From NCBI GenBank assembly GCA_022833215.1, contig JAIPUZ010000061.1:1-64000 (forward strand): DNA of 64,000 bases, given 5' to 3'. Below are positions 24,758 to 34,058 of the stretch, one piece after another. The DNA is from Mesorhizobium sp. (GTDB taxonomy: Bacteria > Pseudomonadota > Alphaproteobacteria > Rhizobiales > Rhizobiaceae). Both the position numbers and the translations under genes were made by a program. Within the stretch, counting starts at the first letter, position 1, and every line of letters starts with the position of its first letter. Under the pieces are notes generated by a model that did no database searches, had not been told where the DNA came from, and worked only from the letters and a program-made list of their open reading frames with translations.

Positions 24758-25855
24758 ATGAGCGGATTTGTCGCCGAGGCGCGCATCGAACTGGACGATC
24801 CCGAGGCTCTGATCGGCCTGGTGTGCGAGCACCTCAGGGAGCATGGAGCCGAGATCACGCGCAGGGACAACACCTACGTCGTGGCCATGGAGACCTCGAC
24901 CAGCAGCTTCTGGCAGGAGGAGCGCAGTCTCGTCGTGCGAGCCGAGGCAGCCGACCTGCAATCGCTCTACTTCATCAAGATGGGCATCGCCTCGCATCTC
25001 ATCGAATTTGCCGGCGACGAGACGCTTGAAATCGCATGGACGGGGGATGGCACGGAGCTTGCGGCGCCGCCTAATTTCGATGTTCTGGAGGTTGTGGCCG
25101 TGCGCGATGTCACCCCGCACATGCGCCGCATCACGCTCGCCGGCAGCAACCTTGCGCGGTTCGACACCTTGCAGGCGCTGCACCTGCGCGTCATCATCCA
25201 GCACCCCGATGCTGTTGCCCCGCAATGGCCGGGCGTGGGCAGCAACGGGCTGGTACGCTGGCCCGATGGCCGGCATCGGCCGCAACTGCGTAAATACACG
25301 GTTCGCTCGCTCGATCCGGCAGCCAGCACCATGGATATCGATTTCGTCCTCCATGCTGATGCGGGGCCGGGCTCGGCATGGGCGGCGCGCGCCCGCGTGG
25401 GCGAACATGTCGGTGTCGTGGGGCCGGGCGGCGGCGGATTGAAGCCCGCCGACTGGTATCTGTTTGCCGGCGACGAGACCGCGCTTCCGGCTATCGGGCG
25501 CATGCTGGAGGCGTTGCCGGAAACGGCGCGCGGCGTGGCCCTTATCGAGGTGGCAGACGCCGCCGAGGAGCAGGAACTGCGCATGCCGGCTGGCGTTTCT
25601 GTCCGCTGGCTGCATCGCGACGGATCCGCCGCCGGCACGACGACATTGCTTCAGGACGCCGTACGTGAAGTTGCCTTCCCGCAAGACGACAGCAAGGTCT
25701 ATGCCTGGGCGGCCTGTGAGTTCGAGGCTTTCAGGGCGATCCGGACCTATCTTCGCAAGGACAAAGGGCTGGGCAAGGCCGAGCAGCTTGTGGTGTCCTA
25801 CTGGCGCAAGGGCAAAAGCGAGGATGAAGCCGGCGGCGATCACGAGCACGACTGA
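24758..25855 (+). CDS. Siderophore-interacting flavoprotein (ViuB/SIP) with N-terminal DUF2218
   Basis: Cytoplasmic FAD-dependent ferric-siderophore reductase that releases iron after uptake. Residues ~1-90 form a DUF2218 domain (ARIELDDPEALIGLVCEHL; LYFIKMGIASHLIEFA). The rest is the SIP fold: VTPHMRRITLAG, the FAD motif RKYTVRSLDP (~180), GPGGGGLKPADWYLFAGDETALPAI and the C-terminal YAWAACEFEAFRAIRTYL. It is 365 residues long. It is last in the receptor-binding protein-SIP run and 24 bases after the preceding gene, with GAGGAG before the start. Confidence 0.9.
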   Translation: MSGFVAEARIELDDPEALIGLVCEHLREHGAEITRRDNTYVVAMETSTSSFWQEERSLVVRAEAADLQSLYFIKMGIASHLIEFAGDETLEIAWTGDGTELAAPPNFDVLEVVAVRDVTPHMRRITLAGSNLARFDTLQALHLRVIIQHPDAVAPQWPGVGSNGLVRWPDGRHRPQLRKYTVRSLDPAASTMDIDFVLHADAGPGSAWAARARVGEHVGVVGPGGGGLKPADWYLFAGDETALPAIGRMLEALPETARGVALIEVADAAEEQELRMPAGVSVRWLHRDGSAAGTTTLLQDAVREVAFPQDDSKVYAWAACEFEAFRAIRTYLRKDKGLGKAEQLVVSYWRKGKSEDEAGGDHEHD

Positions 25856-25893
25856 GCCCGGATTGTCGCCCGGCTCTGTCCGGAGGTCCGGCT

Positions 25894-26304
25894 TTATTGG
25901 TGTTGCGAACGGCCCCAGATCGCAGGAAGCACATGGTCACGGGTCAGGGGCGCCAGTTCAAGATCGCGCCCCTGCGAGGAATGGACCCATCGCACTTCCT
26001 CGATCTCGGAGCGCGCGCTGATCGCCACATCCGTCGTCAGGCGAAATATCTCGGCGACCACGATGCAGCCTTCCTCGTTCGCCGCAGGTGCGGAAAAACG
26101 GCCAAGATACTCGGCCTGCTCAGGCGCGACCGTCATGCCGAGCTCTTCCGAAAGCTCACGGCAGAGCGCGGCGAGCGGCGTTTCGCCTGTGTCGATCTTT
26201 CCACCCGGCTGCATGAAAGCGGAGGTGCCGCGCTTCCTGACGAGCAGCGTGGCTCCGTCATCACGCATCAACGCGGCAGCAGCGATATGGATATGCGCGT
26301 TCAT
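25894..26304 (-). CDS. NUDIX hydrolase
   Basis: Hydrolase of a nucleoside-diphosphate-linked compound, 136 residues. The NUDIX box is intact: GGKIDTGETPLAALCRELSEELG with the catalytic Glu residues. ATG 26304 (MNAHIHIAAAALM) with GACAGGA upstream was chosen. The longer frame, from 26589, adds a basic stretch unlike the family. It is convergent with the siderophore genes and stands alone. The substrate is unknown. Confidence 0.85.
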   Translation of the reverse strand: MNAHIHIAAAALMRDDGATLLVRKRGTSAFMQPGGKIDTGETPLAALCRELSEELGMTVAPEQAEYLGRFSAPAANEEGCIVVAEIFRLTTDVAISARSEIEEVRWVHSSQGRDLELAPLTRDHVLPAIWGRSQHQ

Positions 26305-26611
26305 TTCCTGTCCCGTTTTCCCCGCCGGAAAGAAAACCGGAACATTTCCGGTTTGCTCCGAATCGCCAGGGCATCTGTTTCCCCACTCTAACGCGATTCC
26401 GCACGCAAAATCGCACCGTACCTTTGCGGTAAACTGCTCAGATCGGAACCCCGGCTGGTTTCCGGCGATTTTACCGGCGGCGATTGCGCGGCGCTTTTCC
26501 CGGCTGCGGTTGCGCGCACACATGGCAGCACGCCGGGAACGTGAGCGCCGAGCCTGCGCGGTTGCGTAATGTCTGACAGTGCGGATCATGTCAAAATCGA
26601 CAAATTTGCCG

Positions 26612-26630
26612 TTGACTTAACGTTAAACTA
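26612..26630 (+). promoter_or_regulatory. LacI-type operator overlapping a -35 element, copy 1
   Basis: TTGACTTAACGTTAAACTA contains the palindrome TTAACGTTAA (26617-26626) with the central CG typical of LacI-family sites, and TTGACT can serve as a -35 box. It lies 98 bases before the aminotransferase start. The same 16 bases, TTGACTTAACGTTAAA, recur at 35625-35640 before the TRAP operon. A LacI-family gene at 31659 is the likely binder (inference). Confidence 0.6.
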
Positions 26631-26727
26631 TAGCAATATGGCTGAACAAGAGGAGCAATTGGACGGGCCGAGCCGCGCTTTTTTGCGGATGGCGAAGGCT
26701 GCGCCGCACATCAGCGAAAGTGGAACT

Positions 26728-28047
26728 ATGTCAACAGATTTATACAGCACCGTGGAGCGGCAGCGGCAGTTCATTGCCGGGGGAACGATGTCGCTCAACC
26801 GCGCGATCGATCCGGCGAAACTGTTTGTGCGCGCCAGTGGGGCGTACCTCTACGACGCAGACGGCAAGGAATATATCGATTATCATGCCGGCTTCGCGCC
26901 CTACCTGTTCGGCCATGGCGACGCCGAGGTCGATGAGGCTGTAATCGCCGCCATCCGCTCCGGCGCCTCCCTGATCGGCGCAGGCACCATGCCGTGGGAA
27001 GCCGAGATCGCCGAGATGCTCGTCGAGTGCGTTCCCGGCATCGAGCAGCTTCAGCTCACCAGCACGGGCTCTGAGGCCGTCGGCTATGCGCTGCGGCTCG
27101 CCCGCGCTCATACGGGCCGTGACGTCGTGGTTGTCATGCAGGGCGGCTACAATGGCTGCTTCGACTATGTCAGCTACAATCTCATGGATCCGCGTCCGTT
27201 CGTGGAAAACCACAAGGACGGCGAGGAGTATCCGCTTTCGGTGACCACCGCAGGCGTGCCCAGGGTGATCGACCAGACCGTGCGCGCCATCGAGTTCAAC
27301 GATCTCGCGGCCGCCGAAAAGGTTCTGGCCAAAGGCGACGTGGCGGCGATCATTCTGGAGCCGATCCTTCAGAACATCGGCATCGTCAAGCCGTTGCCGG
27401 GCTATCTGGAGGGCCTGCGCGCGCTCTGCGACAAGTATGGCACCGTGCTGATCTTCGATGAGGTCAAGACGGGCTTCCGCCATGCGCTGGGCGGTTATCA
27501 GGCCCTGTCGGGCGTAACGCCTGATCTGTGTACCTTCGGCAAGGCAGTGGCGAATGGCTATCCGATGGGCGTCGTCGGTGGCCGACGCGAGATCATGGGC
27601 CTGTGCGCGCATCCCGATCCGAAGAAGCGGGTTTCGGTTGCCGGAACCTACAACGGCCATCCGGTCAATGTTGCGGCGGCCAAGGCTTGCCTCACCCGCC
27701 TCAAGACGCGGGAAAAGGAAGTTTATGGCGAGCTTGAGCGTCTGGGCGCGCGGCTGGAGGCGGGCCTGAAGAGCATCTTTGAGAAGCGTAACTATCCCAC
27801 CACCATCGTGCGTCAGGGCTCTGCCTTTGCCGTCTACTTCATGGATCATGCACCGGTGAATTGGCGCGATGTGGTGATGAACAACGACATGGAGCGCGAC
27901 ATTACCTATCGCCGCGCGCTGATCGAGAATGGTGTGTTCCACTTCCCGGTCGTGACCAAGCAGGGTTCGATTTCGCTGGCCCATACCGATGCCGACATCG
28001 ATCGCACCATCGAGATTACCGAGAAGGTCGTGAACTCGCTGGCGTGA
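26728..28047 (+). CDS. Class III PLP-dependent aminotransferase (GSA-aminomutase-like)
   Basis: Aminotransferase of 439 residues. The PLP lysine is Lys272 in CTFGKAVANGYP, the cofactor Asp is in LIFDEVKTGFR, and STGSEAVGYALRLARAHTGR and the MQGGYNGCFDY loop are present. The set fits the glutamate-1-semialdehyde aminomutase-like group of omega-aminotransferases. ATG 26728 was chosen since the family start falls here. An in-frame extension to 26569 crosses the operator and would place it inside the coding region. It heads a run with a polar amino acid ABC system and an FAH hydrolase, so catabolism of an imported amino compound is likely. The substrate is unknown. Confidence 0.85.
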   Translation: MSTDLYSTVERQRQFIAGGTMSLNRAIDPAKLFVRASGAYLYDADGKEYIDYHAGFAPYLFGHGDAEVDEAVIAAIRSGASLIGAGTMPWEAEIAEMLVECVPGIEQLQLTSTGSEAVGYALRLARAHTGRDVVVVMQGGYNGCFDYVSYNLMDPRPFVENHKDGEEYPLSVTTAGVPRVIDQTVRAIEFNDLAAAEKVLAKGDVAAIILEPILQNIGIVKPLPGYLEGLRALCDKYGTVLIFDEVKTGFRHALGGYQALSGVTPDLCTFGKAVANGYPMGVVGGRREIMGLCAHPDPKKRVSVAGTYNGHPVNVAAAKACLTRLKTREKEVYGELERLGARLEAGLKSIFEKRNYPTTIVRQGSAFAVYFMDHAPVNWRDVVMNNDMERDITYRRALIENGVFHFPVVTKQGSISLAHTDADIDRTIEITEKVVNSLA

Positions 28048-28137
28048 TTGCCGGAGGGTCCGCCCTCGAGGGGCATCTGCCGATGCGGCAGCGAGCAGGA
28101 AGCTGCTTAACTATAAGAACGACAATGGAGATTTGAA

Positions 28138-29010
28138 ATGAGCAATGGGATGACGCGGCGCGGGTTTTTCCGTGCCGGTGCAACTTTCGGTCTGGCGGCC
28201 GCTTCGGCGGGCGCCGGGCTGGCTGCCGGCACCGGCTTCGCTTTCGCGGAGGAAGGCGATCTTCTGGCCGAGATCAGGAAGCGCGGCTATATCCGCGTCG
28301 GCACGTTCAGCATTCCGCCGGAAACCTGGATCGACATCGGCACGGGAGAATGGAAGGGCATTGCCGCCGATTTCACCAAGGCGGTGGCGGAAGAAATCGG
28401 CGTCGAGGTCGACCCGGTCGTGCTGGTCCATTCGGCACTCGCCCCGGCTCTGGATTCGGGCCGCATCGACGTCATCTCCGGCCTCTACCGCACTGCCGAG
28501 CGTGAAAAGGTAATGGCATACGCCTCCGTGCCCTACTGGTACGGCATCGACGTGCTGCTTACCCGCGCAGAAGGCGGTGTCGCCACGGTGGAGGACCTCA
28601 AGGACAAGGTGATCGGCACGGTGCGTGGCTCCGCGCAGGAGATCGAGGCTGCCGAGCTTCAGAAGCGTTACGGCATTTCCGACATCCGCAAATACGATGC
28701 GGCCGATCCCATGCTGATGGACCTCAAGGCCGGGCGTCTCGATGCAGCCGTGTGGTGGGGATACACCTTCGACTATGCTGCCCAGCAAAATCCGGATTAC
28801 GATTTCAGAGTGGTCGAATATCTGGCGCCGGAATATCTCGGCAGCGAAACCCTGCCCGGCAATTACTACGTCTTCTCCAGGAACGGCACCGCCAGCCTGA
28901 TCCAGGCTTTTGACGCAGCGACGGACAAGATCAAGGCTGCCGGCGTGGACAAGCAGATTATGGAAAAATACGGCCTCAGCAACCCGTCCTACCTGACCGG
29001 CAAGTTCTAG
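28138..29010 (+). CDS. Polar amino acid ABC transporter, binding protein (Tat-type signal)
   Basis: Periplasmic family 3 solute-binding protein of 290 residues. The N-terminus MTRRGFFRAGATFGLAAAS is a twin-arginine signal, so the protein is probably exported folded. The mature part begins LLAEIRKRGYIRVGTFS, and has IDVISGLYRTAEREKVMAYA and VIGTVRGSAQEIEA, usual for amino acid receptors. GGAG lies seven bases before ATG 28138. It follows the aminotransferase gene by 90 bases and precedes its permease and ATPase. Confidence 0.87.
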   Translation: MSNGMTRRGFFRAGATFGLAAASAGAGLAAGTGFAFAEEGDLLAEIRKRGYIRVGTFSIPPETWIDIGTGEWKGIAADFTKAVAEEIGVEVDPVVLVHSALAPALDSGRIDVISGLYRTAEREKVMAYASVPYWYGIDVLLTRAEGGVATVEDLKDKVIGTVRGSAQEIEAAELQKRYGISDIRKYDAADPMLMDLKAGRLDAAVWWGYTFDYAAQQNPDYDFRVVEYLAPEYLGSETLPGNYYVFSRNGTASLIQAFDAATDKIKAAGVDKQIMEKYGLSNPSYLTGKF

Positions 29011-29171
29011 GGCAATTCCAGCAAGGTGCTGCGCGGTCTGGCGTCCGGACCTGCGCTGAAACGAAGACCTCCAGCATTTTCGCGTTTCGGAGAAAGCGGA
29101 AGTGTCCCGGGGTTGGGAATCGTGCCCCGGCGCTCCGGCGTCGGGGCCGCCGTGCCGCGGATTGGAAATCG

Positions 29172-29825
29172 ATGAACGACTACCTCCAGCTTTTGCAGAC
29201 CTACTTTCCCTACGTGGCGAAGGGCGCGACGATCACGCTCCAGCTGACGATCGTCGCGTTGCTGGGCAGCGTGGCGTTGGGTCTCCTCACCACCTTCGCC
29301 AAGCTCGCCAATCTGCGCCTGCTGCGCGTGGTGGCCACCATCTATATCGAGCTGATCCGTGCCACCCCGGCATTGCTGCAGCTTTTCATCATCTATTTCG
29401 GGCTGACGTCCTTCGGTTTGCGGCTGGACCCGTTCACGGCGGCCTCCATCACCCTGTCGCTTGTGGGCGGGGCCTATGCGGCGGAAATCTTCAGGGCCGG
29501 AATAGAGGCAGTGGACACCGGTCAGTTCGAGGCCGCCCGCAGCCTTGGCATGTCGACCCCGCTGGCAATGCGCCGCATTATCCTGCCGCAGGCTGCCGTG
29601 ATCATCCTGCCACCGTTCACCAACTTCGTCATTTCGATGATCAAGGATACGTCGCTGGCCCTGACCATCTCGGTTCCGGAGATCATGTACCGGTCCTACG
29701 ATGCCTCAAGCCAGTCGTATCGCAGCATGGCCATCTATTCGATGGCGGCAATCCTCTATCTGGCGATCTGCCTTCCCCTGTCCGGATTTGCGAAGGCTCT
29801 TGAAAAGCGTAAGGCATCCCGATGA
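29172..29825 (+). CDS. Polar amino acid ABC transporter permease (HisM/GlnP type)
   Basis: Inner-membrane permease of 217 residues with about five helices. The conserved EAA loop is present as EAARSLGMSTPLAMRRIILP (~117-136). The N-terminal YVAKGATITLQLTIVALLGS and the central YIELIRATPALLQLFIIYF segments are standard for this family. A 161-base gap separates it from the binding-protein gene. It overlaps the ATPase start by four bases. Confidence 0.88.
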   Translation: MNDYLQLLQTYFPYVAKGATITLQLTIVALLGSVALGLLTTFAKLANLRLLRVVATIYIELIRATPALLQLFIIYFGLTSFGLRLDPFTAASITLSLVGGAYAAEIFRAGIEAVDTGQFEAARSLGMSTPLAMRRIILPQAAVIILPPFTNFVISMIKDTSLALTISVPEIMYRSYDASSQSYRSMAIYSMAAILYLAICLPLSGFAKALEKRKASR

Positions 29826-30565
29826 GCAGGACGATATTGCAGCTGGAAGGGCTCGAGATGGCCTTCGGCCAGCTCAGGGTTTTGCGCGGCGTCGACCTCG
29901 AGGTGGACGAGGGCGAGAGCATTGCCATTATCGGACCGAGCGGCTCGGGCAAGAGCACGTTGCTGCGCTGCCTCAACCGGCTCGAGACACCCACAGGCGG
30001 TGGGGTGATCTTCGAAGGCCAGCGCATCGATGCGCGCACCGACATCAACCAGTTGCGCACCCGAATGGGAATGGTGTTCCAGCAATTCAACCTGTTCCCG
30101 CACATGACGGCGCTCGCCAATGTGATGGAAGCGCCCGTGCATGTGCGCAGGATCAGGCGCGAGCAGGCCGAGGCCGAAGCACGCCGCCTCCTGGAAAAGG
30201 TGGGTATGCTTGAGAAGGCCGATTCCTATCCACGCCAGCTTTCCGGCGGACAGAAGCAACGCGTGGCCATTGCGCGCTGTCTTGCCATGCAGCCCCGGCT
30301 GCTGCTTCTGGACGAGATCACCTCGGCTCTGGACCCCGAACTCGTGGGCGAAGTGCTGGATGTTGTGCGTGATCTGGCGCGGCAGGGCATGACGATGTTG
30401 CTTGTCACGCATGAAATGCGCTTTGCTCGGGAATTCGCCGACAGGGTCGTCTTCATGGATGGCGGTGTCGTGGTCGAGGTCGGGCCACCGGAGGAGATAT
30501 TCACCCGGCCGAAGAGCGAACGGCTCAGGAAGTTCCTGACTGCGGTTCTGGAGCAGACCACCTGA
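29822..30565 (+). CDS. Polar amino acid ABC transporter ATPase (GlnQ/HisP type)
   Basis: ATPase of 247 residues with Walker A GPSGSGKST (~38-46), Q-loop VFQQFNLFPHMT, signature LSGGQKQRVAIARCL and Walker B LLLDEITSALDPEL, followed by THEMRFAREFADRVVFMDGG, which is diagnostic of the amino acid uptake class. ATG 29822 overlaps the permease stop. It completes the three-part importer. Confidence 0.9.
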   Translation: MSRTILQLEGLEMAFGQLRVLRGVDLEVDEGESIAIIGPSGSGKSTLLRCLNRLETPTGGGVIFEGQRIDARTDINQLRTRMGMVFQQFNLFPHMTALANVMEAPVHVRRIRREQAEAEARRLLEKVGMLEKADSYPRQLSGGQKQRVAIARCLAMQPRLLLLDEITSALDPELVGEVLDVVRDLARQGMTMLLVTHEMRFAREFADRVVFMDGGVVVEVGPPEEIFTRPKSERLRKFLTAVLEQTT

Positions 30566-30628
30566 GCGGTGACGCGCCGGCGAAAATGACGAAAAGTGCC
30601 CGGCTCGGGCAAAATGGAGAGGATAACC

Positions 30629-31474
30629 ATGAAACTGTTGCGCTACGGAGAAGCGGGGGCGGAGAAGCCCGGCTTGCTGGACGATGATGGCGTCATTCGC
30701 GATCTCTCGGCCCATGTGGCCGATCTGGGCGGGGAGGCGCTCGATCCGGCGTCGCTTGCCGCGCTCGCCAGGCTGGATGTAAAGGCGCTTCCGGTCGTTG
30801 CCGGAACGCCGCGCATCGGGCCGTGCGTTGCCAATGTCGGCAAATTCATCTGCATCGGCCTCAACTATGCTGACCATGCGGCTGAGTCCGGCATGGCCGT
30901 TCCCTCCGAGCCGGTCGTTTTCATGAAGGCTTCGTCCGCGATCGTCGGGCCGGATGACGACCTGCTGATCCCGCGAGGGTCTGAAAAGACCGATTGGGAA
31001 GTCGAGCTTGGCGTGGTCATAGGCAAGAGGGCCAAATATGTCCGCGAGGCCGATGCCCTCGATCATGTCGCCGGCTATTGCGTGGCCCATGACGTTTCCG
31101 AGCGAGCTTTCCAGATCGAGCGGCAGGGCCAGTGGACCAAGGGCAAAAGCTGCGACACGTTCGGCCCGGTCGGCCCGTGGCTGGTGACAAAGGATGAGGT
31201 GGCGGACCCGCAGAACCTCGGCATGTGGCTCCGGGTCAACGGCGAGACCATGCAGAACGGCTCGACGAAGACCATGGTCTACGGCGTCGCCTATCTGGTT
31301 TCCTATCTCAGCCAGTTCATGAGCCTGATGCCCGGCGATATCATTTCTACCGGAACGCCCCCGGGTGTGGGCATGGGAATGAAGCCGCCGCGCTATCTCA
31401 AGGCCGGCGACGTGGTCGAGCTTGGCATCGAGGGGCTGGGCACCCAGAAGCAGAATGTGAAGGCGGATATATAG
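30629..31474 (+). CDS. Fumarylacetoacetate hydrolase (FAH) family protein
   Basis: Metal-dependent C-C bond hydrolase or lyase of 281 residues. FICIGLNYADHAAESG (~72-87), the metal Glu pair in DWEVELGVVIGK and the Asp in GKSCDTFGP, with GDIISTGTPPGVGMG near the end, are the FAH signature. Members act on acylpyruvates, 2-oxo-hept-3-ene-dioate or ureidoglycolate, and the exact reaction cannot be assigned. GAGAGG before ATG 30629 decides the start against GTG 30596. It is 63 bases after the ABC ATPase, probably in the same transcript, and may act on the product of the aminotransferase. Confidence 0.88.
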   Translation: MKLLRYGEAGAEKPGLLDDDGVIRDLSAHVADLGGEALDPASLAALARLDVKALPVVAGTPRIGPCVANVGKFICIGLNYADHAAESGMAVPSEPVVFMKASSAIVGPDDDLLIPRGSEKTDWEVELGVVIGKRAKYVREADALDHVAGYCVAHDVSERAFQIERQGQWTKGKSCDTFGPVGPWLVTKDEVADPQNLGMWLRVNGETMQNGSTKTMVYGVAYLVSYLSQFMSLMPGDIISTGTPPGVGMGMKPPRYLKAGDVVELGIEGLGTQKQNVKADI

Positions 31475-31658
31475 CCGGCTTGCAGGTATATCTCCTGAAT
31501 GAGCGGGCCGCCGGATCGTGCATAACGTCCGGCGGCCCGATGGCCGTTCAGGCCCTGCAACGGCGATCGTCTGGCGCAGCTTCGGGAAAAGTGAGCGCGC
31601 TCTCTTGCAGACGGGGCGAATTTTCGGTCAAACCAGAAAAAACAACCCAGAGACGCAG

Positions 31659-32684
31659 ATGTCGGACAAGCCGGTAACGATCAAGGATGTGGCGCGCGAG
31701 GCGGGCGTGTCGGCGATGACCGTGTCGAACGTCCTCAACGGCCGGGGTCGCGTGGCGGAGTCGACAGCGCAGAATGTGCGCGAGGTTGTCGAGCGGCTGG
31801 GCTATCGTCCCTCTGTGGCTGCAAGACGGCTGCGGCTTTCACAGCAGTGGACGATCGGCATGCTGATCGTCGTGGAGGACCCGGACTTCCTTTCCGATCC
31901 CTTCATCACCGCGCAGGTGACGGGTCTGACCAACTATCTCACTGCGCACGCCTACAGCCTGATCCTGCGCGGCATCAAGCCGTCGGATTTCCGCACGTCC
32001 GGCCTGTTCCAGGACATCGAGGCCGATGGCATGGTTGCGATCCTGTCCGGCGACGAGGTGCAGCGCAAGTGGTTCGTGAGCGAGCTGGCCACGCTGCGCG
32101 TGCCATTCGTATTGCTGCAGGAGCACAAGCGCCCCGCCCATGACGATTGCACGATCATCCGGCAGGACGATTTCGACGGCGGACGCCAGATTGCGCGGCA
32201 TCTGATCGCGGGAGGCGCGCGCACCTGCTGGATGCTGATGCCGCAGACCGAATGGCCGGCGATGCGGGCGCGCATGGAGGGTGTCGCATCCGTGCTGAAC
32301 GAGGCCGGCCTGCCGCCGCTCGAGGTGATCCGCTGCGCCGACGAAAGCTTCGACGTCAACTATGCCGAAACGCTGGCGGCCCTGCGCAGCCGCAAGGCTC
32401 CCGACGCCGTCCTGGGCGGCAACGACCAAATGGCGGTCGGCGCGATGAAGGCGTGTCTCGCCTTCGGGCTGAAGGTGCCGGACGATATCCAGATCACCGG
32501 TTTCAACGCCTTCGATTTCTGGCGTTATGTCGATCCGGTGCTGACGACGGTTCGCTCCGCCGCCCACGCACTGGGCGAGCGTGCCGCGGCGGAACTGATC
32601 GCGCGTCTTCAGGCAGGAACTTTCAGCTCGCACGAAATCATCCTGCCCGTACGGCTGGAACCGGGTGCTTCCACCCGGTCCTGA
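31659..32684 (+). CDS. LacI-family transcriptional regulator
   Basis: Repressor of 341 residues. The N-terminal HTH VTIKDVAREAGVSAMTVSNV and hinge GYRPSVAARRL are typical. The rest is a periplasmic-binding-protein-like sensor domain (WTIGMLIVVEDPDFLSDPF; DAVLGGNDQMAVGAMKAC). ATG 31659 gives the standard start five residues before the HTH, and the earlier in-frame codons are rejected. It closes the aminotransferase-ABC-FAH run and probably binds TTAACGTTAA sites at 26617 and 35630. The effector is unknown. Confidence 0.9.
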   Translation: MSDKPVTIKDVAREAGVSAMTVSNVLNGRGRVAESTAQNVREVVERLGYRPSVAARRLRLSQQWTIGMLIVVEDPDFLSDPFITAQVTGLTNYLTAHAYSLILRGIKPSDFRTSGLFQDIEADGMVAILSGDEVQRKWFVSELATLRVPFVLLQEHKRPAHDDCTIIRQDDFDGGRQIARHLIAGGARTCWMLMPQTEWPAMRARMEGVASVLNEAGLPPLEVIRCADESFDVNYAETLAALRSRKAPDAVLGGNDQMAVGAMKACLAFGLKVPDDIQITGFNAFDFWRYVDPVLTTVRSAAHALGERAAAELIARLQAGTFSSHEIILPVRLEPGASTRS

Positions 32685-32705
32685 AGCTGCGTTCGCCAAT
32701 GCCGT

Positions 32706-34058
32706 TCAGATCGCGCCATCGGCCTTGATCTGGCTGACGGCGCCGTCGACAGCTTCCAGGGTTCGCTCGATCACGGCATCGTCATGCGCGATGGACATGA
32801 ACCATGCGCCACGCTCGAGCGCGCGCACGCCACGATGCAGCAACGCGGTGGTGAAGGCGACATAGGCCTGCCTGTTCATGCGCGCCAGATCGCGATAGTC
32901 CCGAGCCGGCTGGTCGAGGCCGAAGGCGACATGGAATATTTGCGGGAAGCCTTCGACGAAGGCTTTGACGCCGTGCCGCTCGAAAATCGCGCGCATGCCA
33001 TCCATCAGTTTCGTGCCGGTTACCCCTATTTCTTCATAGAGTTTCGGCTGGAGAGACTTCAGGGTTGCAACGGTAGCCGCCATGGCGATGGGCTGCGCGT
33101 TGTAGGTGCCGCCATGCACCACGCCGCCGGTCGAGAACAGGTCGAGCAGATCGGCCCGGCCGACGATGGCTGCAACCGGGAAGCCATTGGCGATTGCCTT
33201 GCCGAAAGTGGAGATGTCGGGGGTGACGCCGAACAGTTCCTGCGCGCCACCCGGCGCCAGGCGGAAGCCGGTGATGACCTCGTCGAAGATCAGGATCGTG
33301 CCGTGCCGGGTGCAGGCCTCGCGTACCCCTTCGAGGTAACCGGGAAGGGGGTGGACGGCGCCTGCATTGCACATGGCGGCTTCCATGATGACAGCGGCGA
33401 TATCTCCCTTGGCGAGACGGGCATCCAGGAGATCGAGATCATTCCATGGCAATACGACGAGCGTGTCCGATGTGTCGGTAAGCTGGCCCTTGCTTCCCGC
33501 CACCGGGACCGGCGCTTCGCGGGGACCTGCCGCTTCCGGCGCCGGCGCGGTCGACCACAGCACATTGTCGAACCAGCCATGATAGTGGCCCTCGAACTTG
33601 ATGATCTTCCTGCGCCCCGTAGCGGCGCGCGCAAGGCGGATCGCCGCCTGGTCCACCTCGGAGCCGGAACCGCCGAAGCGCATACGCTCGGCCGACGGCA
33701 CCATTTCGCAGACAAGACGCGCTGCCTCGGCTTCGATCTGCGTCTGGCCGCCGAACAGAATACCGTGCTCGATCTGTGCCTTTGCAGCTTCCGTCAGTGC
33801 GGCGGGATTGTGCCCCAGAATCATCGGGCCCATGCCCAGATAGTAGTCGATCAGCCTGTTGCCATCGATGTCGTACAGATAGGGACCTTCGCCGCGCTCG
33901 ATCACCAATGGGGTGGGAGAGATGTTGAGGCGGAAGTTGCTGTTTACGCCACCGGCCATCCATTGAGAGTTTCGTCTGATCGCTTCGGCGGAACCGTCGA
34001 AGGACAGCAACTGCGATGTTCCGGTTTCGCCGGCTCCGGTATTGCCTGAAGCGGTCAT
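32706..34058 (-). CDS. Class III PLP-dependent aminotransferase (GSA-aminomutase-like), second copy type
   Basis: A 450-residue aminotransferase with PLP Lys287 in STFGKAIANGFP, Asp in LIFDEVITGFR, GSGSEVDQAAIRLARAATGR and FEGHYHGWFDN. It is only distantly like the enzyme at 26728, so it is not a recent duplicate. It runs leftward, convergent with the LacI gene and downstream of the IclR gene on the same strand. The IclR protein is the likely regulator. The substrate is unknown. Confidence 0.87.
   Translation of the reverse strand: MTASGNTGAGETGTSQLLSFDGSAEAIRRNSQWMAGGVNSNFRLNISPTPLVIERGEGPYLYDIDGNRLIDYYLGMGPMILGHNPAALTEAAKAQIEHGILFGGQTQIEAEAARLVCEMVPSAERMRFGGSGSEVDQAAIRLARAATGRRKIIKFEGHYHGWFDNVLWSTAPAPEAAGPREAPVPVAGSKGQLTDTSDTLVVLPWNDLDLLDARLAKGDIAAVIMEAAMCNAGAVHPLPGYLEGVREACTRHGTILIFDEVITGFRLAPGGAQELFGVTPDISTFGKAIANGFPVAAIVGRADLLDLFSTGGVVHGGTYNAQPIAMAATVATLKSLQPKLYEEIGVTGTKLMDGMRAIFERHGVKAFVEGFPQIFHVAFGLDQPARDYRDLARMNRQAYVAFTTALLHRGVRALERGAWFMSIAHDDAVIERTLEAVDGAVSQIKADGAI

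Noticed and set aside
26569..26727. N-terminal extension of the first class III aminotransferase
   Set aside because: It would place the operator and promoter-like sequence inside the gene, and the extra residues do not belong to the family.
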